64,000 bases of DNA from DASQEH01 sp038237745 (lineage in GTDB: Bacteria > Actinomycetota > Actinomycetes > Propionibacteriales > Nocardioidaceae), in NCBI GenBank assembly GCA_038237745.1, contig JBBRYJ010000005.1, forward strand, positions 124,001 through 188,000. Direction: 5' to 3'. Position 1 is the first letter of the stretch. Each line of letters opens with the position of its first letter. Shown piece after piece: positions 35,151 through 42,945 of this stretch. Both the position numbers and the translations under genes were made by a program. The notes beneath the pieces were generated by a model. It was not told the origin of the DNA and did not search any database. It was given only the letters and a program-made list of their open reading frames with translations.

Positions 35151-36514
35151 GTATCGTCGTCCTCGACGGCTGCGCCGTCGCCACGATGGACGACACCTCG
35201 TCGGAGTACTCCTCCGGTCACGTCGTCGTCGAGGACAAGATCATCACGGCCGTGGGTGATGGCCGCGCTCCGGCGGGCATCGAGGGCGCCAGGTATGTCG
35301 ACGCGACCGGTTGCCTCGCGACGCCCGGACTCGTGAACACCCACCACCACCTCTACCAGTGGGTGACCCGGGGTTTCGCAGTCGACGGCTCTCTTTTCGA
35401 GTGGCTGACAACGCTCTACCCCGTGTGGGGCCGCATCGACGCCGACATCGTGCGCACTGCGGCAACCGGGGCGCTGGCGTGGCTGGCCAAGACGGGCTGT
35501 ACGACGACGACCGACCACCACTATGTCTTCCCCCACGACGGTGGTGACGTGCTGGCCGCGGAGATCGAGGCAGCACACTCCGTGGGGCTGCGGTTCCATC
35601 CCACGCGAGGCTCGATGGACCTGGGCCGGAGCTCGGGCGGACTTCCCCCTGACCACGTCGTCGAGGACATCGACGCAATCCTCGCTGCGACCGAGCTGGC
35701 GATCGACACCCACCATGACACCTCCTTCGACTCGATGCTGCGGGTCGGTGTCGCACCCTGCTCGCCGTTCTCGGTCACCGGGGATCTGCTGAAGCAAGCC
35801 GCCGAGCTAGCCCGCGACAAGGGGGTCCGGCTCCACACGCACCTGTGCGAGACAATCGACGAGGACGAGTACTGCCGCGCGCACTTCGACCGCACCCCTG
35901 TCGAGTACATGGAGTCCGTCGGATGGCTCGGCGACGACGTCTGGTTCGCCCATGCCGTGCACCTCGACGACGAGGCCATCGCCGCGATGGCGGCGACAGG
36001 CACCAGCGCGGCGCACTGCCCCTCGTCGAACGCCCGGCTCGGCTCCGGGATCGCACGTATCAGGGACATGCGCGACGCGGGTGTCACGGTCGGCCTCGGT
36101 GTCGACGGTGCCGCGTCCAACGAGGCCTGCGCCCTGCTCGAGGAGGTCCGCCACGCCGTGCTGTTCGCCCGCGCTCGCGGCGGACCGCACGAGCTCACCG
36201 TTCGCGACGCCCTGCACATGGCGACGAGAGGCGGCGCGCAGGTGCTCGGGCGCGCGGGCGAGATCGGTTCGCTCGAGCCCGGCAAGCTTGCCGACGTGGC
36301 CGTGTGGCGGCTGGATACCCTGCCTCACATCGACATCGCGGACCCGGTGGCTGCCCTGGTGCTGGGTGCGCCGCCGCCCCTCGAGCTTCTTCTGGTCAAC
36401 GGCCGGGCAGTCGTGGAGAAGGACCGTCTGGTCGGGGTCGACGAGGACGAAGTGGCCGCCGCCGTGCTGAGTGCGAGCAGGACGCTCGTCGAACGAGTGG
36501 GAGTGAACCGATGA
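35147..36514 (+). CDS. 8-oxoguanine/guanine deaminase, amidohydrolase family
   Basis: 455-aa zinc amidohydrolase. Metal ligands are seen in VNTHHHLYQW, THLCET, FAHAVHLDD and GVDGAASNE. The HHHLYQW variant and strong similarity to the TRZ/ATZ group suggest 8-oxoguanine deaminase (to urate) or guanine deaminase (to xanthine); either product would enter the pathway encoded here. It sits between the Fe-S and molybdenum subunits of xanthine dehydrogenase with 4-nt overlaps on both sides (GTGA and ATGA), so it is co-expressed with them. Confidence 0.9.
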   Translation: MSIVVLDGCAVATMDDTSSEYSSGHVVVEDKIITAVGDGRAPAGIEGARYVDATGCLATPGLVNTHHHLYQWVTRGFAVDGSLFEWLTTLYPVWGRIDADIVRTAATGALAWLAKTGCTTTTDHHYVFPHDGGDVLAAEIEAAHSVGLRFHPTRGSMDLGRSSGGLPPDHVVEDIDAILAATELAIDTHHDTSFDSMLRVGVAPCSPFSVTGDLLKQAAELARDKGVRLHTHLCETIDEDEYCRAHFDRTPVEYMESVGWLGDDVWFAHAVHLDDEAIAAMAATGTSAAHCPSSNARLGSGIARIRDMRDAGVTVGLGVDGAASNEACALLEEVRHAVLFARARGGPHELTVRDALHMATRGGAQVLGRAGEIGSLEPGKLADVAVWRLDTLPHIDIADPVAALVLGAPPPLELLLVNGRAVVEKDRLVGVDEDEVAAAVLSASRTLVERVGVNR

Positions 36515-38883
36515 CGACACCGCCAGAAGCGACTCCTCGGACCCCTACCGGGGCGCCGGGCAGTCTGGAGAACACGGCCACGGGCGGGATCGGCGCGAGC
36601 CCGCTTCGCCCCGACGGCACCCTCAAGGTCACCGGCGAGTTCGCCTACAGCAGCGACTTGTGGATGGACGACATGCTGTGGGGCGTCACCCTGCGCAGTC
36701 CGCACCCCTTCGCCCGGATCCGGGCCGTCAACATCGGCGAGGCGCTGGCGACACCCGGCGTCTTCGCCGTGCTCACCGCCGACGACGTGCCGGGCAGGAA
36801 CATCTACGGTCTCGAGCTGTCCGACCAGCCGGTGCTCGCGAAGGATGTCGTGCGTTACCAGGGGGAGGCCGTCGCGCTGGTTGCCGCGAACCACCCGGAG
36901 ATCGCTCGACAGGCCGCGAAGAGGATTCGCGTCGACTACCAGGTCTGGGAGCCGGTCACCGACGCCCGCGACGCGCTCGGCCACCCGAATTGGAACCGTC
37001 TGCACGACGACCCTGCGGAGGACGTCGAGCTCAGCAGGTCGGCGGCCCCGATCCATCCCAAGGGCAACCTGGTGCGCCACCTCAAGATCCGCAAGGGCGA
37101 CCCCGAAGCGCGCGCGGACGTCGTGGTGTCGGGGGAGTACTCGGTGGGCATGCAGGACCAGGCCTTCCTCGGGCCGGAATCCGGCCTGGCCGTTCCGGAC
37201 GATCAGGGCGGCGTGGACCTCTACGTCGCCACGCAGTGGCTGCACGTCGATCAGCGGCAGCTCTGCACCGCGCTGGACCTTCCGCCGGAGCAGGTGAGAC
37301 TGACCCTGGCAGGGGTGGGCGGTGCCTTCGGCGGTCGCGAGGACCTCTCGATGCACGTGCACGGCTGCATGCTCGCCCTGCGTACGGGCAAGCCGGTCAA
37401 GATGGTGTACAACCGAGAGGAGTCGTTCTTCGGGCACGTACACCGCCACCCCGCCGAGATGCGCTACGAGCACGGTGCGACAAGGGACGGCAGGCTCGTC
37501 TTCGTCAACTGCGACCTCTACTTCGACGGCGGGGCCTACGCGTCGAGCACCCCTGCCGTAGTCGGCAACGGAGGCACCATGGGCATCGGCCCGTACGTCG
37601 TCCCGAACGTCCGCGTCGACGCGTACGGCGTCTACACCAACAACCCACCTTGTGGCGCGATGCGGGGGTTCGGCTCGGTCCAGACTGCCTACGCCTACGA
37701 GGCGCAGATGGACAAGCTGGCGGCAGAGCTCGGCATCGACCCGGTGGAGCTGCGCGTGCTCAACGCCATGGAGGAGGGCTCTGTCACTCCCCACGGACAG
37801 GTTGTCGACAGCGCCGCACCCGTCGCGGAGCTGCTTCGCCGGCTCCAGGCGATGCCGCTGCCGGCCCCGCGGGGCGACGACATCCGGGGGCTTCCCGGCG
37901 GCGTCTCCAACACCACGCACGGCGAAGGGGTCAAGCGCGGCGTCGGGTATGCGGTGACGTACAAGAACGTCGCGTTCTCGGAGGGTTTCGACGACCACTC
38001 GACGGCCCGGGTGCGCGTCGAGGCTGCAGGTGGCAAGCCGGTTGCGGTGGTCCACACAGCCGCCGCCGAGGTCGGGCAGGGCCTGGTGACCGTGGAGCAG
38101 CAGATCTGCCGGACCGAGCTCGGCATCGACGACGTCATCGTGCACCCGAAGAACACCGACGTCGGGTCGGGCGGGTCGACGTCGGCGTCTCGCCAGACCT
38201 ACATGACAGGCGGGGCTGTCAAGCTGGCATGCGAGGCGGTCCGATACGGCGTCCTGAGCCTGGCCGCGGAGAAGCTTGGGCGTCCGATCCCTGGTGCGCG
38301 GCTTGCCGACGGTGACGTCGTCTCGGACTCCGAGGGAGTGCTCATCTCGATCGCCGACGTGCTCGGTGACGGTGCAGTCGAGGAGACGCGCGAGCACCAT
38401 CACCGCCCGACCCAGGAGCTCGACGAGGAGACGGGGCAGGGCTTCGCGCACGTCCAGTACTCGTTCTCCGCCCACCGGGCGGTCGTCGACGTCGACGTCG
38501 ACCTCGGCCTGCTGAAGGTGGTGGAGCTCGCCTGCAGCCAGGACGTCGGCAAGGCGCTGAACCCGCAGGCGGTCGAGGGTCAGATCCAGGGCGGCAGCAC
38601 CCAGGGTATGGGCCTGGCGATCATGGAGGAGATCGTGGTGAGGGACGCCAAGATCCGTAACCCGTCGTTCACCGACTACCTCATCCCCACCATCCTCGAC
38701 ACTCCGCGCATGCCGATCGACGTGCTCGAGTACGCCGACCCCCATGCGCCCTACGGCCTGCGTGGCGTCGGGGAGGCGCCGACGATCTCGTCGGGGCCTG
38801 CCGTGACCGCGGCGATCCGGCAGGCCACCGGCCTGCCGCTGACCCGGGTACCCGTACGTCCTGAGCACATCACGGGCACGTGA
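36511..38883 (+). CDS. xdhA: Xanthine dehydrogenase molybdenum-binding subunit
   Basis: 790-aa catalytic subunit that hydroxylates hypoxanthine and xanthine to urate. GGAFGGRED, CGAMRGFGSVQTAYAYE and the closing GLRGVGEAPTISSGPA, with the catalytic Glu, mark the Moco site; GSGGSTSASRQTYMTGGAV is also conserved. The molybdenum cofactor depends on MoaA (24.3 kb) and on genes outside the window. ATG 36511 overlaps the deaminase stop. Xanthine as substrate rests on the uricase, permease and deaminase next to it rather than on a specificity motif I can read. Confidence 0.93.
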   Translation: MTTPPEATPRTPTGAPGSLENTATGGIGASPLRPDGTLKVTGEFAYSSDLWMDDMLWGVTLRSPHPFARIRAVNIGEALATPGVFAVLTADDVPGRNIYGLELSDQPVLAKDVVRYQGEAVALVAANHPEIARQAAKRIRVDYQVWEPVTDARDALGHPNWNRLHDDPAEDVELSRSAAPIHPKGNLVRHLKIRKGDPEARADVVVSGEYSVGMQDQAFLGPESGLAVPDDQGGVDLYVATQWLHVDQRQLCTALDLPPEQVRLTLAGVGGAFGGREDLSMHVHGCMLALRTGKPVKMVYNREESFFGHVHRHPAEMRYEHGATRDGRLVFVNCDLYFDGGAYASSTPAVVGNGGTMGIGPYVVPNVRVDAYGVYTNNPPCGAMRGFGSVQTAYAYEAQMDKLAAELGIDPVELRVLNAMEEGSVTPHGQVVDSAAPVAELLRRLQAMPLPAPRGDDIRGLPGGVSNTTHGEGVKRGVGYAVTYKNVAFSEGFDDHSTARVRVEAAGGKPVAVVHTAAAEVGQGLVTVEQQICRTELGIDDVIVHPKNTDVGSGGSTSASRQTYMTGGAVKLACEAVRYGVLSLAAEKLGRPIPGARLADGDVVSDSEGVLISIADVLGDGAVEETREHHHRPTQELDEETGQGFAHVQYSFSAHRAVVDVDVDLGLLKVVELACSQDVGKALNPQAVEGQIQGGSTQGMGLAIMEEIVVRDAKIRNPSFTDYLIPTILDTPRMPIDVLEYADPHAPYGLRGVGEAPTISSGPAVTAAIRQATGLPLTRVPVRPEHITGT

Positions 38884-38884
38884 C

Positions 38885-38938
38885 GCCGACCGGGCCGGCG
38901 CTGCCGGTGTTCCGGCCCTTCCTACCGGGTAGGTCGGC
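38885..38938. terminator. Bidirectional terminator between xdhA and the IclR gene
   Basis: A nested structure: GCCGACC (38885-38891) pairs with GGTCGGC (38932-38938), and inside it GGGCCGG (38892-38898) pairs with CCGGCCC (38912-38918). It occupies the gap between the convergent xdhA and regulator genes. It could stop transcription from both sides. Confidence 0.6.
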
Positions 38939-38972
38939 TCCCGCGTCGGGCGGAGCCTGTCGGCGTCCGGGC

Positions 38973-39722
38973 TCAGTGGCCGGAGACGAACCCGTCCCGC
39001 AGGCTGGTCGCGGTCTCCACCATGACGGGTGCGATCTGTGCGACCTGTGCGGTAGTCACTCGGCTACTGGGTCCGGAGACCGACAGGGCGGCCTTGAACG
39101 GCAGCCCGGTGATAGGGACGGCCACACAGCGCACGCCGAGCTCCTGCTCCCCGTCGTCGAGGGCGTAGCCGACCTTGCGCACGGTCTGGAGCGACCGCAG
39201 CATGGCGGTGGGGTCGGTGATCGTATGGACGGTCCGCGAGGGCATGCCGGTCCGGGAGAGAAGGGCGGTGACCTCCTGGTCAGGCATCATCGACAAGATC
39301 GCCTTGCCGACGCCGGTGCTGTGGAGCGTGACCATCCGGCCGACCTCCGTGAACATCCTCATCGACTGCGGCGACGGCGCCTGGGCGACGTAGACGGCGG
39401 CATCCCCGTCGAGCATCGCCATGTTGGTGGTCTCGCCGAACCGGTCGACGAGCGTGTTGAGTCGCGGTATCGCCCACGACCCGAGCATCCGGCCGGCGAG
39501 CTCACCGAGGCGGATCATCCGTGGGCCGAGCGCGTAGCGGCGCGACGGCTCCTGACGCACATACCCCTGGTTGACGAGCGACCGGAGCAGACGGTGGATC
39601 GTCGGCATCGGCAACCCCGAGCGGGCACCGAGCTCGGACAGGCTCAGCGAGCCGCCGCCGTCGGCCAGGTGCTCGAGCAGAATGAAGGCTCGGTCGACGG
39701 ACTGGACACGTTCTCCCGGCAT
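38973..39722 (-). CDS. IclR family transcriptional regulator (AllR-like)
   Basis: 249-aa regulator. The winged helix lies at residues 5-65 (SLSLSELGARSGLPMPTIHR), the effector-binding GAF-like IclR domain at about 75-245 (TTNMAMLDGDAAVYV, LHSTGVGKAILS, GEQELGVRCVAVPI). AllR and related IclR proteins sense glyoxylate or allantoin intermediates, so control of the surrounding purine and glyoxylate genes is the natural inference. It is convergent with xdhA and divergent from the DUF6986 gene; a 15-bp dyad sits between the divergent starts. ATG 39722. Confidence 0.92.
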   Translation of the reverse strand: MPGERVQSVDRAFILLEHLADGGGSLSLSELGARSGLPMPTIHRLLRSLVNQGYVRQEPSRRYALGPRMIRLGELAGRMLGSWAIPRLNTLVDRFGETTNMAMLDGDAAVYVAQAPSPQSMRMFTEVGRMVTLHSTGVGKAILSMMPDQEVTALLSRTGMPSRTVHTITDPTAMLRSLQTVRKVGYALDDGEQELGVRCVAVPITGLPFKAALSVSGPSSRVTTAQVAQIAPVMVETATSLRDGFVSGH

Positions 39723-39751
39723 TCCGATGCCTCCACCTGGCGGAGTCCGAC

Positions 39752-39766
39752 TTTCGACTGTCGGAA
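39752..39766. promoter_or_regulatory. Candidate IclR-type operator, site 2
   Basis: TTTCGACTGTCGGAA matches TTCCG-N5-CGGAA at nine of ten positions; a second overlapping dyad, TCCGAC-N8-GTCGGA, spans 39746-39765. It lies 30 nt before the regulator start and 55 nt before the DUF6986 start, so it can serve autoregulation and the aldolase gene. On the minus strand a TAGGCT box (39783-39778), the same hexamer as in the permease promoter, lies upstream of it. Confidence 0.6.
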
Positions 39767-39820
39767 CTTAGGTGATAAGCCTAGCCTCCCCGCGAGGTTC
39801 CGCAGACGCGAGGAGCCTCC

Positions 39821-41089
39821 GTGGGCCACATGACAACCGGTCTGACCGACGCAGACCTCGACCACGTCGACGCGATGCTGAAAGGAGCGGATCGGCTCCG
39901 GCTCGAGGAGTACCCCGGCGACGCCGTGAGCCGTCAGCCGGTGCATACCGTGTACGTACCCGCCGACCGTCTGGACGCACAAGTCCGTGAGAGGTGGGGA
40001 ACCGCTGCTGCGGCTGCGCTCACCGATCACGCCCCGACGCCTGCGATTCTGGCCGCGGCCACCGGCCAGCCTGTGGAGGCGGTGGCCGACGTGTGGCCGG
40101 CGGTGGTCCGCAAGCTCGAGACCGAGCCGATCGAGGACCTCCGCGTCGACCTGGAGGACGGGTACGGCGACCGCGGCGACGACGAGGAGGACACTCACGC
40201 CGTCATGGCGGGTGCCGCCCTGGCCGCTGCCGCGTCGGGCGGCACTCTTCCGCCGTTCAGCGGAGTCCGCTTCAAGTCTCTCGAAGGGGCGACCCGTCGG
40301 CGCGGCCTGCGCTCACTCGACCTCCTGCTCGGCGCCTTGCTTGCCGACGGCGATCTGCCCGCCGGCTGGACCCTGACCCTGCCCAAGGTGACGTCCGTCG
40401 CGCAGGTCGCCGCCATGGTGGAGATCTGTTCGTTACTCGAGGGCGCGTACGGGCTTGGTTCACGCCGGCTGCGCTTCGAGATCCAGGTCGAGACACCGCA
40501 GGCGATCCTCGGGGCTGACGGAGCTGCGACGGTCGCGCCGATGGTGCACGCCGCCGGGGGACGCTGCAGCGGCTTGCACTTCGGCACCTACGACTACACG
40601 GCGGCGCTCGGTGTCTCCGGGAGCGACCAGGCCATGGACCATCCGGCTGCCGACCATGCGAAGGCCACCATGCAGCTCGCCGCCGCCGGGACAGGCGCGC
40701 GCGTGTCCGACGGCTCGACGAACGTCGCCCCGGTGGGATCGACTGCCCAGGTGCACACCGCCTGGAGGCTGCACGCCGCGCTCGTGCGTCGTTCGCTCGA
40801 ACGCGGGTTCTACCAGGGCTGGGACCTTCATCCTGCGCAGCTTCCCACGAGGTACCTGAGTACCTACCTGTTCTTCCGCCAGGATCTTCCAGTCGTCGGC
40901 CGGAGACTCGCCGCCTATCTCAGCGGAGGCGAAGGTGGTGTCATCGACGAACCCGCGACGGCGCAGGCGCTGGCCGGGTTCCTACTCCGGGGAGTGCAGT
41001 GTGGCGCTGTAGGCGCTGGGGAGGCAGAGCAGCTGACCGGGTCGGACCTCGGCTCGCTCACCAAGCTGGCTGCGCGCCGAGTCGGGTGA
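39821..41089 (+). CDS. DUF6986 family HpcH/HpaI-like aldolase/citrate lyase
   Basis: 422-aa TIM-barrel protein related to HpcH/HpaI aldolases, citrate lyase beta and malate synthase-type enzymes. Likely metal-ligand and substrate residues are in LRVDLEDGYGDRGDDEEDT, RFEIQVETPQAILG and HFGTYDYTAALG. Such proteins recur in purine/allantoin gene clusters of actinobacteria. The reaction is not established; a C-C lyase or condensing step involving glyoxylate is plausible because the pathway here makes glyoxylate. AGGAG lies 5 nt before GTG 39821; ATG 39830 is alternative. Its promoter region contains operator site 2. Confidence 0.8.
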   Translation: MGHMTTGLTDADLDHVDAMLKGADRLRLEEYPGDAVSRQPVHTVYVPADRLDAQVRERWGTAAAAALTDHAPTPAILAAATGQPVEAVADVWPAVVRKLETEPIEDLRVDLEDGYGDRGDDEEDTHAVMAGAALAAAASGGTLPPFSGVRFKSLEGATRRRGLRSLDLLLGALLADGDLPAGWTLTLPKVTSVAQVAAMVEICSLLEGAYGLGSRRLRFEIQVETPQAILGADGAATVAPMVHAAGGRCSGLHFGTYDYTAALGVSGSDQAMDHPAADHAKATMQLAAAGTGARVSDGSTNVAPVGSTAQVHTAWRLHAALVRRSLERGFYQGWDLHPAQLPTRYLSTYLFFRQDLPVVGRRLAAYLSGGEGGVIDEPATAQALAGFLLRGVQCGAVGAGEAEQLTGSDLGSLTKLAARRVG

Positions 41090-41099
41090 GCCGCTGGTG

Positions 41100-41128
41100 T
41101 TGACACCGTTCGAGCCGCTCCGTACGCT
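41100..41128 (+). promoter_or_regulatory. Promoter of the glyoxylate/allantoin operon
   Basis: TTGACA (41100-41105), an exact 17-nt spacer and TACGCT (41123-41128) make a near-consensus sigma-70-type promoter, predicted to start near 41135. ACAAA-AC-TTTGT (41138-41149) and the 15-bp dyad at 41150-41164 follow in the short leader before hyi. Confidence 0.75.
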
Positions 41129-41149
41129 TTCCATTAGACAAAACTTTGT

Positions 41150-41164
41150 TTCCGTCTTGTGGAA
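41150..41164 (+). promoter_or_regulatory. Candidate IclR-type operator, site 3
   Basis: TTCCGTCTTGTGGAA matches TTCCG-N5-CGGAA at nine of ten positions and begins 21 nt after the -10 box, almost the same placement as site 1. It ends 9 nt before the hyi start, so a bound protein would block early elongation or ribosome access. Confidence 0.6.
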
Positions 41165-41173
41165 GTAGGTCGG

Positions 41174-42001
41174 ATGATCCACGGTCTCCGCTATGCGGCG
41201 AACTGCTCGCTGCTGTTCAAGGAGTCCCCACTGCTGGAGCGCTCGGCTGCGGCTCGCGAGGCCGGGTTCACGGCCGTGGAATTCTGGTGGCCGTGGCCCG
41301 AGCAGCCGGTGCCGTCCGACGAGGAGGTCGATGCGTTCGTGCGGTCGGTCGACGACGCGGGCGTCCAGCTGGTAGGACTGAACTTCTTCGCCGGCGACCT
41401 TGCCGGCCCGGACTGCGGTGTGCTCTCGATCCCCGAGCGTTCGTCGCAGTTCCGCGACAATCTCGATGTGGCTGTGGGGATCGGACGTGAGCTGGGCGTG
41501 GGGGCGTTCAACGCGCTGTTCGGCAACCGGGTCGACGGCGTCGCCCCCGACCAGCAGGACGAGCTGGGCGTGGCGAACCTCGTCCTTGCCGCCGAGGCCG
41601 CGGCCACGATCGATGCTCAAGTGCTCGTCGAACCGGTGAGCGGTCCGAAGGCCTACCCCCTCCGGACGGCGTCGGACGTCGTCGGCATCCTCGAACGCGT
41701 CGAGTCCGCGGGGTCCCGCAACGTCGGGCTTCTCTGCGACATCTTCCATCTGGCCAGCAACGGCGACGACGTGGACGATGTCATCGACCGCTACGCCGCC
41801 CGTATTGCCCATGTGCAGATCGCCGACGCTCCGGGCAGAGGTGAGCCCGGGAGTGGGGAGCTCGGCCTCGACGTGTACCTGACCCGGCTCGAGTCAGCGG
41901 GGTACGACGGCTACGTCGCCCTGGAGTACAACCCCACCGAATCGACCACGAGCAGCCTGGACTGGCTCCCTCGTGACCGCCGGTCCGCCCATGCGGGCTG
42001 A
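41174..42001 (+). CDS. hyi: Hydroxypyruvate isomerase
   Basis: 275-aa TIM-barrel isomerase interconverting hydroxypyruvate and tartronate semialdehyde. Features of the Hyi/xylose isomerase-like family are AAREAGFTAVEFWWPWP, LVEPVSGPKAYPL (catalytic Glu region), LLCDIFHLASNGDD and HVQIADAPGRGEPGSGEL with the second Glu. It is the first gene of the operon that ends with allantoicase. ATG 41174 follows GGAAG/AGGT; the glxR gene starts 22 nt after its stop. Confidence 0.92.
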   Translation: MIHGLRYAANCSLLFKESPLLERSAAAREAGFTAVEFWWPWPEQPVPSDEEVDAFVRSVDDAGVQLVGLNFFAGDLAGPDCGVLSIPERSSQFRDNLDVAVGIGRELGVGAFNALFGNRVDGVAPDQQDELGVANLVLAAEAAATIDAQVLVEPVSGPKAYPLRTASDVVGILERVESAGSRNVGLLCDIFHLASNGDDVDDVIDRYAARIAHVQIADAPGRGEPGSGELGLDVYLTRLESAGYDGYVALEYNPTESTTSSLDWLPRDRRSAHAG

Positions 42002-42023
42002 GCGTGACCTCGAAGGAGTACAG

Positions 42024-42908
42024 ATGACCTCCATCGCTTTCATCGGGCTAGGCATCATGGGCGGGCCGATGGCCGCCAACCTGGTCGAAGCCGGCCACAC
42101 CGTGACCGGCTACAACCCGCACCCCGAGCCTGTCGAACGTCTCGTCGAGGCTGGCGGCAAGGGCGCCGACAGTATCGCCGAGGCGGTTGCCGGCGCCGAC
42201 GTCGTCATCACGATGGTGCCGGACTCGCCGGACGTCGAGGCGCTCGCGCTGGGCGACGGCGGCATCTACGACTCGGTCGCGGAGGGGACGATCCACATCG
42301 ACATGAGCTCCATCTCACCCACCGTCTCGGCCGCCCTAGCGGCCTCGGGTGCGGAGCGCTCCATCCGGGTGATGGACGCCCCGGTGAGCGGCGGACAGGC
42401 AGGCGCCGAGGAGGGGAGCCTGTCGGTCATGGTCGGTGGTGACCGAGCGGACTTCGACGAGGTCAAGCCGATCCTCGACGCCGTCGGGACGACCGTCGTT
42501 TATTGCGGCCCGGCCGGCTCGGGGCAGACGGTCAAGGCGGCCAACCAGCTGATCGTGGCCGGGACCATCGAGCTCGTGGCGGAAGCGATCGTCTTCCTCG
42601 AGGCGTACGGCGTCGACACCGCCGCCGCCGTCGAGGTCCTTGCAGGCGGACTGGCCGGCAACCGCATCCTCGACCGTAAGGCAGCGAACATGCTGAAGCG
42701 AGAGTTCGAGCCTGGCTTCCGCGTCGACCTGCATCACAAGGACATGGGCATCGTGACGACGGCTGCTCGCGACAAGGGCGTGGTGATCCCACTGGGAGCT
42801 GCCGTCGCCCAGCTCATCGCGTCACTGCGGGCGCAGGGTCACGGTGACCTCGACCACTCGGCGCTGCTCAAGGTGGTCGAGCAGCTCTCCGGCCGCGCTG
42901 CCGACTGA
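42024..42908 (+). CDS. glxR: Tartronate semialdehyde reductase (2-hydroxy-3-oxopropionate reductase)
   Basis: 294-aa NAD(P)H-dependent beta-hydroxyacid dehydrogenase reducing tartronate semialdehyde to D-glycerate. GLGIMGGPMAANL is the dinucleotide-binding motif; DAPVSGGQAGAEEGSLSVMV is the substrate-binding signature; the catalytic Lys lies in GQTVKAANQLIV. GAAGGAG sits 6 nt before ATG 42024. It stands between hyi and gcl, as expected for the glycerate branch of glyoxylate use. Confidence 0.95.
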   Translation: MTSIAFIGLGIMGGPMAANLVEAGHTVTGYNPHPEPVERLVEAGGKGADSIAEAVAGADVVITMVPDSPDVEALALGDGGIYDSVAEGTIHIDMSSISPTVSAALAASGAERSIRVMDAPVSGGQAGAEEGSLSVMVGGDRADFDEVKPILDAVGTTVVYCGPAGSGQTVKAANQLIVAGTIELVAEAIVFLEAYGVDTAAAVEVLAGGLAGNRILDRKAANMLKREFEPGFRVDLHHKDMGIVTTAARDKGVVIPLGAAVAQLIASLRAQGHGDLDHSALLKVVEQLSGRAAD

Positions 42909-42945
42909 CGCCGCCGACCCCACCTCACGTGACGGGAGAATCCCG

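Noticed and set aside
36325..38868. 847-codon minus-strand open frame antisense to the xanthine dehydrogenase molybdenum subunit
   Set aside because: It is a mirror of the codon bias of xdhA; no start context or motif supports it.
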